Of a stretch of 64,000 nucleotides of DNA, positions 39,446 to 47,829 are shown one piece after another (the stretch's first letter is position 1; every line of letters begins with the position of its first letter). The translations under genes were made by a program, and so were the position numbers. The stretch lies in the NCBI GenBank assembly GCA_022449345.1, contig JAKURL010000007.1:18181-82180 (forward strand). The letters are read 5' to 3'. The stretch is from Candidatus Thalassarchaeum sp. GTDB lineage: Archaea; Thermoplasmatota; Poseidoniia; Poseidoniales; Thalassarchaeaceae. Below the pieces are notes generated by a model. The model had not been told where the DNA came from. It did not search any database and saw only the letters and a list, made by a program, of their open reading frames with translations.

Positions 39446-39724
39446 TCACTCAAAATGCTCGTCGAATCTCCCTTCTTTCATTTCTTGTAATGCGGTCTTT
39501 GGCTCCATGCCTTCGACCTTAACGCGCATTGCTACGCAGGTCCCCATGACCTCGCGTGAGCGCGCGTATAGTGTTGTACCGGTCAAGCGGTCCTTTTGTT
39601 TCTCAGCAACCTGCTTGACTTGGTCCATGGATAGGTTCTCAGTGGAAGCATCCCAACTTCCATTGCACTTCTTCTGACCTAGGGTCTGCAGAATCACGTG
39701 AGGTGTCTCATTGCGTGCTGACAT
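39446..39724 (-). CDS. rpl11: Ribosomal protein L11, C-terminal domain only
   Basis: 92 residues matching only the rRNA-binding C-terminal half of L11: LSMDQVKQVAEKQKDRL and REVMGTCVAMRVKVEG. The normal length is about 160, and the N-terminal domain, which touches elongation factors and stalk L12, is missing. Only 86 bases separate the start from the Spt5 stop, too few for the missing part, and GGAGGT sits properly before ATG 39724. So this appears to be a real short gene, not a frameshift. The lost domain could be encoded elsewhere. Confidence 0.85.
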   Translation of the reverse strand: MSARNETPHVILQTLGQKKCNGSWDASTENLSMDQVKQVAEKQKDRLTGTTLYARSREVMGTCVAMRVKVEGMEPKTALQEMKEGRFDEHFE

Positions 39725-39810
39725 GCTTGTAACCTCCTACAGAAGTGCCCCGCCGACCTGCTCTCCCTATTTGAGCGTGATGACGGACCTCCAATTTCTC
39801 CTAATTCTAC

Positions 39811-40710
39811 TCACTCGACGCGCTGAGTTACTCGAACTTGGTCAGCGCGCACGGTCAGAGCGACTGGTACAGCCGCTTCGAAGAGTTCGACCGTGACCTC
39901 TTCCTTTGATTCTGTAACACGGATAACGCGAGCTGCCTGACCCTTGAATGCGCCGCCGCTAATTTCGATGATACAACCTTCCTCAATGCCGGCAGTTGCC
40001 GCCTTAGGCTCAAGATAGGAAAGTGTGTTTTCGAGTGGTGATACTCCTGGAAGTACCTTTCGGCAGTTCTTCAGACGGGTTGTGGTCATGCCGACCATTC
40101 CAATCAATTTCTCGACGTGGTGAAGTGCTGAAGCCTCGACGAAGATATAGCCACGAACGTGGCCCGGAACCAATACTCCGAAGATCTCCTCTTGAATGGC
40201 TTTTAGCGAACCGGTACCGGAAAGTCGAGCGCGAATTTCCTTGGCTACATTCTCTTCCTGACCGATGCTGGTCTTGAGGATGTAAAGGAAAGCAGCGACG
40301 TCACCATACATCGCATCGATTTGTGGAATTGCAAATCGCTCAGCACCGATTCCTTCATTTGATTTTGATTCGTAATTTCCAATGTATGCTGGATCGACCC
40401 AGCTGTGATTCTTGTAGATGGTTCGAGGGGTGGCTTCATCGCTCTCGGAAATGAACAATAGTGGAGTAACATCGTTTAGACGGTTTCCAAAAGCAAGACC
40501 TCGTGCAGGACCTGAGCGAACGTACTGAAGTGACTCAGCAGGGATTCCTGTGCACTCGGTGACTCTAGTGGTAACCGCATCGATATCCTCCGGATCTCCT
40601 ATACCATATATTCCATCCCAAGCACCGGGAAAATCAGCGACCTCGTCGGCTCGCTGCATGATTAGGACCTTCTCGCCGTGGCGAATGTAGACTACGTATG
40701 CATCGGACAT
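39811..40710 (-). CDS. spt5: Transcription factor Spt5 (NusG) with N-terminal Nudix-like domain
   Basis: 299 residues, twice the usual archaeal Spt5. The C-terminal part is standard: NGN domain at about 138-235 (FLYILKTSIGQEENVAKEI, VRGYIFVEA) and KOW domain from about 240 (CIIEISGGAFKGQAARV). The first 130 residues resemble a Nudix fold: KVLIMQRADEVADFPGAWDG, then TRVTECTGI where a Nudix box has RELxEExGI. Catalytic Glu residues are mostly replaced, so it is likely non-enzymatic. The protein binds RNA polymerase with Spt4 to keep it processive. The gene lies between SecE and L11, its normal place. Confidence 0.88.
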   Translation of the reverse strand: MSDAYVVYIRHGEKVLIMQRADEVADFPGAWDGIYGIGDPEDIDAVTTRVTECTGIPAESLQYVRSGPARGLAFGNRLNDVTPLLFISESDEATPRTIYKNHSWVDPAYIGNYESKSNEGIGAERFAIPQIDAMYGDVAAFLYILKTSIGQEENVAKEIRARLSGTGSLKAIQEEIFGVLVPGHVRGYIFVEASALHHVEKLIGMVGMTTTRLKNCRKVLPGVSPLENTLSYLEPKAATAGIEEGCIIEISGGAFKGQAARVIRVTESKEEVTVELFEAAVPVALTVRADQVRVTQRVE

Positions 40711-40720
40711 CTATCTCACC

Positions 40721-40987
40721 TCAGGAGTTGGTTAGCCAATCGAAGAACACAGGTAGTGCGTTATCCATCAACCAAAGCATCAGGAATCCGATTGCACCCA
40801 GAATAAACATCCCAATTCCACAGACGATTACGGTCTGGCGGAATTCTTGCTTGGAAGGTTTTCTGGCCATCTTTAGGATTCGAGCCATAGAGCCGGTTTG
40901 TACTCGGCGTAATCTCTCTTCTATGTCATCCTGTAATTTCTGTGCAGTTTGCTCGATAGGACCAACATCAGAGTTCTCGATAGCCAT
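40721..40987 (-). CDS. secE: Protein translocase subunit SecE (Sec61 gamma)
   Basis: 88 residues with one C-terminal membrane helix (VIVCGIGMFILGAIGFLML) preceded by an amphipathic stretch RILKMARKPSKQEFRQT, the typical SecE pattern. It clamps the SecY channel in the membrane. It is followed by Spt5 with ten bases between. Confidence 0.92.
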   Translation of the reverse strand: MAIENSDVGPIEQTAQKLQDDIEERLRRVQTGSMARILKMARKPSKQEFRQTVIVCGIGMFILGAIGFLMLWLMDNALPVFFDWLTNS

Positions 40988-41026
40988 GGCTCTTCCTCAA
41001 TTGCGACTCGGCGACCGACCATCCCT

Positions 41027-41034
41027 CTTTAAGC
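41027..41034 (-). promoter_or_regulatory. TATA-like element before SecE
   Basis: The minus strand reads gcttaaag, about 42 bases upstream of the SecE start. It is a weak TATA match, but it is placed to give the SecE-Spt5-L11-L1-P0-L12 genes their own promoter apart from FtsZ. Confidence 0.35.
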
Positions 41035-41042
41035 ACGACGGG

Positions 41043-41060
41043 CGAACCCCAAAGGGTTCG
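41043..41060. terminator. 7-bp hairpin between FtsZ and SecE
   Basis: CGAACCC (41043-41049) pairs with GGGTTCG (41054-41060) around CAAA. It lies about 30 bases after the FtsZ stop on the minus strand and may mark the end of the FtsZ message. No T run. Confidence 0.4.
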
Positions 41061-41091
41061 AATTGCAATAGTCCAACCGCATCGAATAGGT

Positions 41092-42210
41092 TCAGTTGAC
41101 GAATTCAACAGTTCTAGTTCGTAGGTTTCGCATTTGTGTATGCAGTGCTGCGCCGTGAATCTGCTCGGATTTCACTCCGGTCAGTACTAGCAGCACTCGG
41201 ATTTCATCTCCCATCGATTGATCTGTCGTTGCACCCCAAATGATTCGAGCATACGGATTTATTCTATCGCGAATCAACTGGGCACATTTCTCCGCGTCTC
41301 CCAATGACAGAGTCGGTCCTCCAACTACGTTGACAAGAGCGCCTCTAGCATCCGATATATCGATATCCAACAGCGGCGATTCTAGCGCCTCGTCAGTCGC
41401 CTTCTCGGCACAGTCCTCGCCTCTTGCTTCTCCAAGACCGATCATTGCCACGCCTCCGCCATTTTCCATGACTGACCTGAGGTCTTGGAAGTCGAGATTG
41501 ACCACTCCTTCCTTGGAAATCATCTCGGAGACTCCGGCAATGGATCTCATGAGTAATTCATCCGCGACTCTGAATGCCGCATCCAAAGGCAGATCGCGTA
41601 CGCCATCAACCTCTAGCAATCTCTCGTTTGGTAGCACGACGACGGTGTCGCAAACTTCGCGCAATCTCTCCAACCCCCATTCTGCATTCTGTCTGCGAAG
41701 AGCACCTTCGGAGAGGAATGGGTAACTTACGACGGCAATCGTCAGGGCACCTTCTGCTTGGGCCAAGCGAGCGATAACATGAGCAGAACCGGTTCCTGTT
41801 CCACCACCCAATCCGGCGGTGATGAAAGCGAGGTCACAATTCTCGACCTCTTTCATGAGAGCCTTCTCAGATTCGAAAGCGGCTTGCTCCCCCTTCTCTG
41901 GGTCGCCGCCTGCACCTCGTCCTCTGGCGCTTCGCCCGATTAGCACCTTGTTGTCGACGCCGACTCTCAGTAGGTGTTGGGCGTCAGTGTTGATGGCCAG
42001 TCCACGGACATATTCGCCATCGAACAGACCCTCCCTTTCCAATCTAGCCACGGTGTTTGAACCGCAGCCACCACAACCGAATACACGGATTCGTGGTTGT
42101 AGTGATTTCAGTAGCGTTTTCAGTTCAGGATCAGTCTCCGTCACAACCGGCGCCGCCGGTGATTCTTCCCCATCCTGAAGCTCCAATACACGGTTGATAA
42201 GGTGCTTCAT
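41092..42210 (-). CDS. ftsZ: Cell-division GTPase FtsZ
   Basis: A tubulin-family GTPase forming the division ring. Visible motifs: VFGCGGCGSNTV (T1), GLGGGTGTGSA (tubulin signature), and the T7 loop NLDFQDLRSVM that completes GTP hydrolysis. The end is RTRTVEFVN, with no long C-terminal linker. ATG 42210 (MKHLINRVLEL) is preferred over one eight codons upstream. The order FtsZ-SecE-Spt5 is common in euryarchaea. Confidence 0.95.
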   Translation of the reverse strand: MKHLINRVLELQDGEESPAAPVVTETDPELKTLLKSLQPRIRVFGCGGCGSNTVARLEREGLFDGEYVRGLAINTDAQHLLRVGVDNKVLIGRSARGRGAGGDPEKGEQAAFESEKALMKEVENCDLAFITAGLGGGTGTGSAHVIARLAQAEGALTIAVVSYPFLSEGALRRQNAEWGLERLREVCDTVVVLPNERLLEVDGVRDLPLDAAFRVADELLMRSIAGVSEMISKEGVVNLDFQDLRSVMENGGGVAMIGLGEARGEDCAEKATDEALESPLLDIDISDARGALVNVVGGPTLSLGDAEKCAQLIRDRINPYARIIWGATTDQSMGDEIRVLLVLTGVKSEQIHGAALHTQMRNLRTRTVEFVN

Positions 42211-42256
42211 ACGCAACGCTGGCACTCCAAGCAAGGATAATGCTTGCCGTAGCGAT

Positions 42257-42273
42257 TGGGCCCTTTGGGCCCA
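42257..42273. promoter_or_regulatory. Hairpin in the FtsZ upstream region
   Basis: TGGGCCC (42257-42263) pairs with GGGCCCA (42267-42273) around TTT. A third GGGCCC follows at 42279-42284. It lies between the CDP-alcohol phosphotransferase stop and the FtsZ start on the minus strand, as a terminator of the first or a leader element of the second. Confidence 0.4.
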
Positions 42274-42287
42274 TTGAGGGCCCCTGC

Positions 42288-42968
42288 TCAGTTTGCCATA
42301 AGTTGCTTTCTAGTTTCTATGAACCGAACTACGAATGTGTATAGTCCACCCCAGAAGGAAACTGCCAGAGCCAACGTCATTCCATTCAATTCTGCATTAC
42401 CTAGCAAAGCCCAATGAGCATATTCGTGGAATGAGGATATGTCCAGCCCAGAACCGCCTGAGCTAGCCTGCCAAGCAGCCCACAGAAGGCCGCCGAGAGT
42501 AACCACCAATCGGTCGGCTCGGCTGAAACCACCGTACAGTCGACCAAGTCCAACAGACTGAGCTTGTGTCCCCATGTATGAGCCCAGTAGCGTAAGAAGC
42601 GCAGCAGCCCAACCCGCCATCGGGTCGACAACGAAAACCGAGTTGTAACCGATGGCGACTACCAATCCAACATCGACCACACGATCGATAGTGTGGTCAA
42701 GGAAATCTCCGTACGGTCCAGCCGTTCCTTGATGTCGCGCTAGCGCCCCATCTAGAGCATCAAATACACCAGCGATTAGGACAAGCACAACCGCTCCAGT
42801 AATCATCATCGCTCCTTCGCTATTGCCCTCAGCGACTGCGATTAGGTAAAATGAGACGATTGAGATGGCTAAGGATGTCCAAGTTAGCACACTAGGATCA
42901 AGGTCTCCCATTCTAACGACTAGAGGTTGTACCATCTTTGTCCAGCTGTCGCGCATTTTCTCGAACAT
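42288..42968 (-). CDS. CDP-alcohol phosphotransferase
   Basis: A membrane enzyme of about 226 residues that moves a phosphoalcohol from a CDP carrier during phospholipid synthesis. The complete family motif DGxxAR-x8-GxxxDxxxD is visible as DGALAR, then GDFLDHTID. Archaeal members make archaetidylinositol phosphate, archaetidylserine or archaetidylglycerol phosphate, and this sequence alone does not decide which. ATG 42968 overlaps the AK6 stop (TGATG), so the two are translated together. Confidence 0.87.
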   Translation of the reverse strand: MFEKMRDSWTKMVQPLVVRMGDLDPSVLTWTSLAISIVSFYLIAVAEGNSEGAMMITGAVVLVLIAGVFDALDGALARHQGTAGPYGDFLDHTIDRVVDVGLVVAIGYNSVFVVDPMAGWAAALLTLLGSYMGTQAQSVGLGRLYGGFSRADRLVVTLGGLLWAAWQASSGGSGLDISSFHEYAHWALLGNAELNGMTLALAVSFWGGLYTFVVRFIETRKQLMAN

Positions 42969-43525
42969 CAGCCCACCCAATCAATTACTGCCTCAGGGCT
43001 GGCCGGTTTGAAGCCATCTGAAATCCAGTAGAGAATATTGGAAACAATTTCTTCAGATCCATCGCCCGAAGTATCGAACTCTGCCCAGGGCGAATCATTC
43101 TCGCGCTCATTCCACGCACCACCGAGTAATTCCCACTCGACATTTGCCTCGACTTTTGTTTCGGAATAACCACGTTCGTTGAGACGCTGGCGTAGAACAT
43201 CTGGGTTGCATCGTAGAACCACAACCGCATCGACTGGAAGGTTGTGGGAAAGGTGGCCGTCGATAAGTTCCGGCTCCAAAGGAGCCGACTCCCAAGCTTC
43301 AGCGATGTTTTGTAACAGAATTTCCATATCGACTGGATGTGCACCATCAGATGGATCTAACTCACCGAGTGCGCCGGCTTGTTCAGCCAATTCCTCGATT
43401 GTTGAGACATTCAAACCCTGCTGAGCAAGTAAGTCCGCAACAGTCGATTTACCGGTGCCAGGGGTACCGGATAGGGCTAGCCTGAAGGTGCCTTCCACGT
43501 AATCACGGGTGGGTGATGAACCCAT
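42968..43525 (-). CDS. Adenylate kinase-like NTPase AK6/Fap7
   Basis: About 185 residues of the AK6/Fap7 family, a dual adenylate kinase and ATPase needed for small-subunit ribosome maturation in eukaryotes and archaea. Walker A is SGTPGTGKST. The family hallmarks IDGHLSHNLPVDAVVVLR and ERGYSETKVEANVEWE follow. The start at ATG 43525 is preferred; an upstream in-frame ATG at 43552 would extend it to the edge of the divergent gene. Confidence 0.88.
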   Translation of the reverse strand: MGSSPTRDYVEGTFRLALSGTPGTGKSTVADLLAQQGLNVSTIEELAEQAGALGELDPSDGAHPVDMEILLQNIAEAWESAPLEPELIDGHLSHNLPVDAVVVLRCNPDVLRQRLNERGYSETKVEANVEWELLGGAWNERENDSPWAEFDTSGDGSEEIVSNILYWISDGFKPASPEAVIDWVG

Positions 43526-43581
43526 GAACGCTCCGTGTCGGGGGCGCAACATTGACCCATCGAAAGCGCCTGCGACCTTCC

Positions 43582-44733
43582 ATGAGTGATGCTGAGACCG
43601 GACATGTAAGCGTACTTGGAGCCTTTTCGCCGGCGGAAAATAAACTCAATATTCTGCTACTCGCACTTCCAGCAACCTGCTATTTCGCATACGTAGCACA
43701 CGATGAATCGATGGCCTTCTTTTCCTCTCTAGTCGCAATAATGCCTCTGGCTTTCTTGATGGGTCGAGCAACGGAGGAAATCGCCCTTCGAACATCAGAA
43801 TCTCTTGGTGGTCTGCTGAATGCGACTTTTGGCAATGCGGCTGAGATGATAATCGCTCTACTGGCAATCTATGCTGCATCTCAGGCAGACACATCCACAG
43901 TAGAAGGAATTGCAACAGAGGAACTCATGGTCAACCTAGTTCAAGCTAGCCTGATAGGTAGTATTCTGGGTAACTTACTGCTCGTCATGGGTCTGGCATT
44001 CGTCTGGGGCGGAATCCACTACGCCGAGCAGAAATTCTCTCAAACTCAGGTTAGTTCCAACGGCTCTTTGATGTTGTTGGCAATGATTGTGTTAATTATT
44101 CCAGCCGTATTCAATTCAACAGTAGGTGGCTCCGAGGGTGCGGAGGGTGTGGCAAATCTAAGTCACATTGCTGCAATTGTTCTACTCGCTCTTTACGGAT
44201 TATTCCTGTATTTCCAATTCAAATCGCACGTAGACTTGTTCGCTACCGAGACCCACGATCATGAGAAGCCGGAAATGAGCCAGAGAGACGCAATAATCCT
44301 ACTAATTGCGGCAACGGTTTTGGTATCTTGGATGGCCGAAATTCTTGTTCACTCGGTAGAATACGCTGCTGACGATATGGGATTACCTCACCTATTCATC
44401 GGTATAATTCTGCTACCGCTCTTCGGTAACGCGGCTGAGCACTTCACCGCCGTCACAGTTGCGGGCAAGGACAAGATGGACCTTTCATTTGCTATCTCGA
44501 TGGGTTCCTCAACTCAGATTGCAGTATTTGTTGCTCCATTGATGATTATCATCGCTTGGGCATTGAACGTCCCGCTAACCTTTGAGTTCGGAATGCTAGA
44601 AACCGTCTCAGTCTTCCTTGCAGTTTTGATTGTGAATGCTATCGCATCTGATGGTAAATCGAATTGGCTCGAAGGTGCACTGTTGCTTGGAACCTATGTT
44701 GTTCTGGGTGCTGCTTTCCTTCTCCATCCGTGA
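43582..44733 (+). CDS. Ca2+/H+ antiporter, CAX type
   Basis: A CaCA-superfamily cation exchanger of about 383 residues with two inverted halves. The alpha repeats are GGLLNATFGNAAEMI and LLPLFGNAAEHFTAV, both with the GNAAE motif that binds the ion. About eleven membrane segments can be drawn. A short acidic/His loop (ETHDHEKPEM) separates the halves. It exports Ca2+ or a related cation using the proton gradient. ATG 43582 is preferred. Confidence 0.92.
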   Translation: MSDAETGHVSVLGAFSPAENKLNILLLALPATCYFAYVAHDESMAFFSSLVAIMPLAFLMGRATEEIALRTSESLGGLLNATFGNAAEMIIALLAIYAASQADTSTVEGIATEELMVNLVQASLIGSILGNLLLVMGLAFVWGGIHYAEQKFSQTQVSSNGSLMLLAMIVLIIPAVFNSTVGGSEGAEGVANLSHIAAIVLLALYGLFLYFQFKSHVDLFATETHDHEKPEMSQRDAIILLIAATVLVSWMAEILVHSVEYAADDMGLPHLFIGIILLPLFGNAAEHFTAVTVAGKDKMDLSFAISMGSSTQIAVFVAPLMIIIAWALNVPLTFEFGMLETVSVFLAVLIVNAIASDGKSNWLEGALLLGTYVVLGAAFLLHP

Positions 44734-44756
44734 ATCAAAGGGTACCCTCTGATTCA
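44731..44756. terminator. Hairpin spanning two convergent stop codons
   Basis: TGAATCA (44731-44737) pairs with TGATTCA (44750-44756), with an inner AGGG-TA-CCCT stem. The antiporter stop (44731-44733) and the deaminase stop (44754-44756) are both part of it, so one element could end both transcripts. Confidence 0.55.
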
Positions 44757-46010
44757 GAGTTCAGCGTAGTATTCGATTACCGCCTCATTCAGCGCTTCTC
44801 TAGCACTATTCTCATCCACGGTTAGTGTAATTCCATCCTGCCTCAGTGCTTCCCCATCGACAAAGACATCGAGCACTCGACCACCTGAATATAGGAGATT
44901 TGGAAGGAGTCGTCTTCCATCTTTACCGATAGGCGACATTCGAATGTCATTGAGGTCCCAAGTTATCCAATCATTCGAACCCTTGGTGGCTAATTGCCAT
45001 GTCTCCTCTGGTCCTAGAACTCGGGCATTCCAATGGTCGTGCTTCTGAACCAGGCTTGCCGCCTTTGCTTCGGCTCGCATGTCCAGTGAATTATTGCTGG
45101 CTGAACCATCGGTTCCCAAGCGAACATCAACCTCTGCTTCTTTCATCGCAGGGTAGGACATAGTTCCACCACAGCCCAACTTCTGGTTGGAGGTCGGACA
45201 GTGGACTGCATGAGCTCCGTGTCCGGCTAGTATCCTCATTTCCTTCTTGGTCAGCCAACCACAATGAGCACAGACGGTTGTTCCGTCGGTGAAATAATCT
45301 AGAGAATCTAGGTACTCTACAGGATACATCCCGGTTGCTTCGTGGCAGTCAGCAACTTCCTTACGAGTCTCAGAAGTGTGGATTTGTAGGGTGCAACCGG
45401 TTCTTTTTGCTAGGTCGGAGCCCTTCAGAAGAATCTCTTCGTCACAGACGTAAACCGAGTGTGTTCCGACTCCGTAATCTATCCTCCCTGGTCTTGGTGA
45501 GGTGCCGGTAATCAGACCTTCGACATGACGTAATGCATCTCCCGAACCGGACTTGAAATTGGGAGTCAAACCATCGGTTATCGGTCCACAAAGCGTAGCC
45601 CTAACCCCCGTCTCCGCAAGGGTCTCACCGATGGTTTGGGTGTGGAAATACATGTCACAAGCGTAGGTTGTTCCGGTGGCAATCATCTCTGCCGCAGCAG
45701 CCCTAGTTCCAATCTCCACGAGTTCTTTTGTCAGTTTCTTCTCAACGGGGAAAATCGCAGTTTCAAGCCACTCCATCAGAGGCAATCCTTCACCCATTCC
45801 TCGATTGAGAATCATCGCGAGGTGGGTGTGCCAATTTTGGAAAGAACGAGTGATGATTCGACCTGTTCCATCAATAATCTCGAGAACATCTTCGTCACCA
45901 TTACTAGCCGACCACGAACCATTTTCATGCAGAATGAAATCTCCATGCTGAAGGCTACAATCATGATCCATCAGCCAAGCATTGGTGTACCGGCGGTCAC
46001 CAATATCCAT
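44754..46010 (-). CDS. Amidohydrolase, MtaD/SAH deaminase-like
   Basis: A 418-residue metal-dependent deaminase of the COG0402 group. Metal ligands: NWHTHLAM (H61, H63), a His in LQIHTSETRKEV, a His in VCAHCGWL and an Asp in LGTDGSASNNSLDM. The SNNSLDM segment and QIHTSETRKEV fit the methylthioadenosine / S-adenosylhomocysteine deaminases of archaea, which recycle the by-products of SAM chemistry. Guanine or other deaminases of the family are less likely. Confidence 0.83.
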   Translation of the reverse strand: MDIGDRRYTNAWLMDHDCSLQHGDFILHENGSWSASNGDEDVLEIIDGTGRIITRSFQNWHTHLAMILNRGMGEGLPLMEWLETAIFPVEKKLTKELVEIGTRAAAAEMIATGTTYACDMYFHTQTIGETLAETGVRATLCGPITDGLTPNFKSGSGDALRHVEGLITGTSPRPGRIDYGVGTHSVYVCDEEILLKGSDLAKRTGCTLQIHTSETRKEVADCHEATGMYPVEYLDSLDYFTDGTTVCAHCGWLTKKEMRILAGHGAHAVHCPTSNQKLGCGGTMSYPAMKEAEVDVRLGTDGSASNNSLDMRAEAKAASLVQKHDHWNARVLGPEETWQLATKGSNDWITWDLNDIRMSPIGKDGRRLLPNLLYSGGRVLDVFVDGEALRQDGITLTVDENSAREALNEAVIEYYAEL

Positions 46011-46086
46011 AATCTCGCCAACGGCTATCGCATCTCAACTTTGTCAGCGACCTCAATTAGAAGAATTGGTCATATAATCTGTTTTT

Positions 46087-46695
46087 TCAACCCACTCGAC
46101 ATATAGCATCCAAGGTACTGAGCACTTCACCTTCTTCATTGGTCAAATATGCTTCAACGACATCTCCGGTATACATCCGACCAACTCCTGATGGAGTGCC
46201 AGTCCAGACGAAATCTCCTGGAGAAAGCTCGTACCAACTCGATAGGTGCTCGACTAATTCGTCAACTGAATGAATCATTAGAGAAGTGGGGGCATCTTGT
46301 CTAGTCTCGCCATTAATCTTCATCGTAACCTGCATGACTCCTTCTTGGTAGGGTGTCCAAGTTCCTAAAACACCACTTCCTCGGAAGGCCTTACCCTCGG
46401 TCCATGGCCATCGCTTATTCTTGGCAATTGTTTGTCTTGTTCGATTGGTTGTATCACAACCGATACACATTGCTTCTGGGCGCAAGTCATCCCCCAATCG
46501 AACTACTAGTTCTGCTTCGTGGTCAATGTGGTCTTCCTCGTTCATCAGCTCGATGACATTGTTTCCATTTTCATCAGCCTCAATATGGGCGCTTGCCGGC
46601 TTTAGGAAGAATCTAGGGTATTCTTCTGAGATATCTCCACCAATCTCTTCTGCGTGCGCGGCGTAATTCCTGAAACAGCACCATCCTAGTCCCAT
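46087..46695 (-). CDS. Fumarylacetoacetate hydrolase-family protein
   Basis: 202 residues of the FAH fold, acting on C-C or decarboxylation chemistry of keto acids. Key pieces: RNYAAHAEEIG at the start, PRFFLKPASA, the metal site in HIDHEAELVVRLG and a Lys in EGKAFRGSGVLG. ENDxxW-type ending reads FVWTGTPSGVG. The substrate is not clear. The segment 46011-46086 that separates it from the deaminase holds no recognisable element. Confidence 0.85.
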   Translation of the reverse strand: MGLGWCCFRNYAAHAEEIGGDISEEYPRFFLKPASAHIEADENGNNVIELMNEEDHIDHEAELVVRLGDDLRPEAMCIGCDTTNRTRQTIAKNKRWPWTEGKAFRGSGVLGTWTPYQEGVMQVTMKINGETRQDAPTSLMIHSVDELVEHLSSWYELSPGDFVWTGTPSGVGRMYTGDVVEAYLTNEEGEVLSTLDAICRVG

Positions 46696-46793
46696 GTTCC
46701 AATCGTGCAGGCAACCGGCCTTGAGCGATACGGTGGGCTAACCTTCGATTTCGTCGCGAGGATTCAAGGGGGTGCGTTGTCCGAATCCCATCG

Positions 46794-47789
46794 ATGGCCG
46801 ATGACCCCTACCACGTTCTGGGAGTTTCAAAAGACGCCACAGACGCGGAGATAAAGCGGGCTTACCGCAAGTTGGCAAGGCAACATCATCCAGATAGAAA
46901 TCCAGACGATGCCGCCGCTGAGGAGAGATTCAAGGCAATCCAAGCGGCGTATGATCAGATTGGAACTGCCGCCGCTCGCAAGGAGTATGACCAACAGAGA
47001 AGAATTGAGGAAATGTTTGCTCGAGGTAGCAATCCATTCTCTGGATTTAGTGGTGGTGGTGGCTTTCGAACAGGAGGATTTAGCAGCGGCCAAGGCTTCG
47101 ATTTCTCAGATATCCTAAACCAATTCATGGGCGGAAGGGGTGGTGCTGAGGCTCAATTTCAGCAACAGCCCAGACAACAAACGCGTCCTCCTCAACCGCC
47201 TCCTGTTCAGCGCGGTCCGGATATCGAAGCGGGTATTGACATCACTTTAGAACAGGCTCTAAATGGTACGAAAATTGAGTTCGGGCACCGTAGATTACGA
47301 ATCTGTGAACGCTGTGAAGGAACATCGTTCAATTCGAGAAAGCCTTGTTCAAAATGTTCCGGAAAGGGAGTCGAATCTCGTTCTTCGACGATTACCGTCA
47401 GAGTGCCTTCAGGTGCTCAGCACGGCCAGCAACTTCGCCTGAAAAAAATGGGTCATGAACATCCCCAAGGAGAGCCTGGAGATTTACTCATCAACATTCG
47501 ACTAGATGCCGAAGAAGGTCGTCGATGGGAGGGCAGCAGACTGATTCAGGAGGTTGCCGTTCCGTACTCGACTCTGATGTTAGGAGGCGCGGTTCGTATC
47601 CGCACTCCAGCAGGAAAGCGAGTACAAATCGAAGTAGCTGAAGGCACTCGGATTGGTGATCGTCGCCGTCTTGCAGGACATGGGCACGACGGCGGACCGC
47701 TGGATATCGAATTCATACTCGCAGAGCCGGAGCAAGTGAGTAAGAAACAGAAAGAGGCACTTGATCGGCTCAGAGATTCAGGACTTTGA
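46794..47789 (+). CDS. DnaJ-like co-chaperone with a half zinc domain
   Basis: 331 residues. J domain at 1-70 with HPD in RQHHPDRNP, which stimulates Hsp70. A Gly/Phe-rich stretch and a Gln/Pro-rich linker follow. The substrate-binding part starts near 145. The zinc region keeps only two CxxCxG elements (CERCEG and CSKCSGKG) where classic DnaJ has four, so it can hold one zinc instead of two. The C-terminal beta-sandwich pair is intact (VPSGAQHGQQLRLKKMG, VAVPYSTLMLGGAV). DnaK is not in the window. Confidence 0.88.
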   Translation: MADDPYHVLGVSKDATDAEIKRAYRKLARQHHPDRNPDDAAAEERFKAIQAAYDQIGTAAARKEYDQQRRIEEMFARGSNPFSGFSGGGGFRTGGFSSGQGFDFSDILNQFMGGRGGAEAQFQQQPRQQTRPPQPPPVQRGPDIEAGIDITLEQALNGTKIEFGHRRLRICERCEGTSFNSRKPCSKCSGKGVESRSSTITVRVPSGAQHGQQLRLKKMGHEHPQGEPGDLLINIRLDAEEGRRWEGSRLIQEVAVPYSTLMLGGAVRIRTPAGKRVQIEVAEGTRIGDRRRLAGHGHDGGPLDIEFILAEPEQVSKKQKEALDRLRDSGL

Positions 47790-47829
47790 CTAAACATGGA
47801 TTAAAAAACACGATACAAAGGCACCGACT
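47790..47829 (+). promoter_or_regulatory. Promoter of the RND exporter gene
   Basis: ttaaaaaaca at 47801-47810 lies 24-29 bases upstream of ATG 47830. This is the distance expected for a TATA box of a leaderless archaeal transcript. Confidence 0.5.

Noticed and set aside
39124-39522. Plus-strand open frame opposite L1 and L11
   Set aside because: It is antisense to ribosomal genes and has no recognisable domain.
41054-41066. tRNA T-loop-like gggttcgaat
   Set aside because: It is part of a simple hairpin between FtsZ and SecE. No acceptor, D or anticodon stem can be drawn.
41240-41725. Plus-strand frame opposite FtsZ
   Set aside because: It is antisense to a certain gene and its product is Ser/Thr/Pro-rich.
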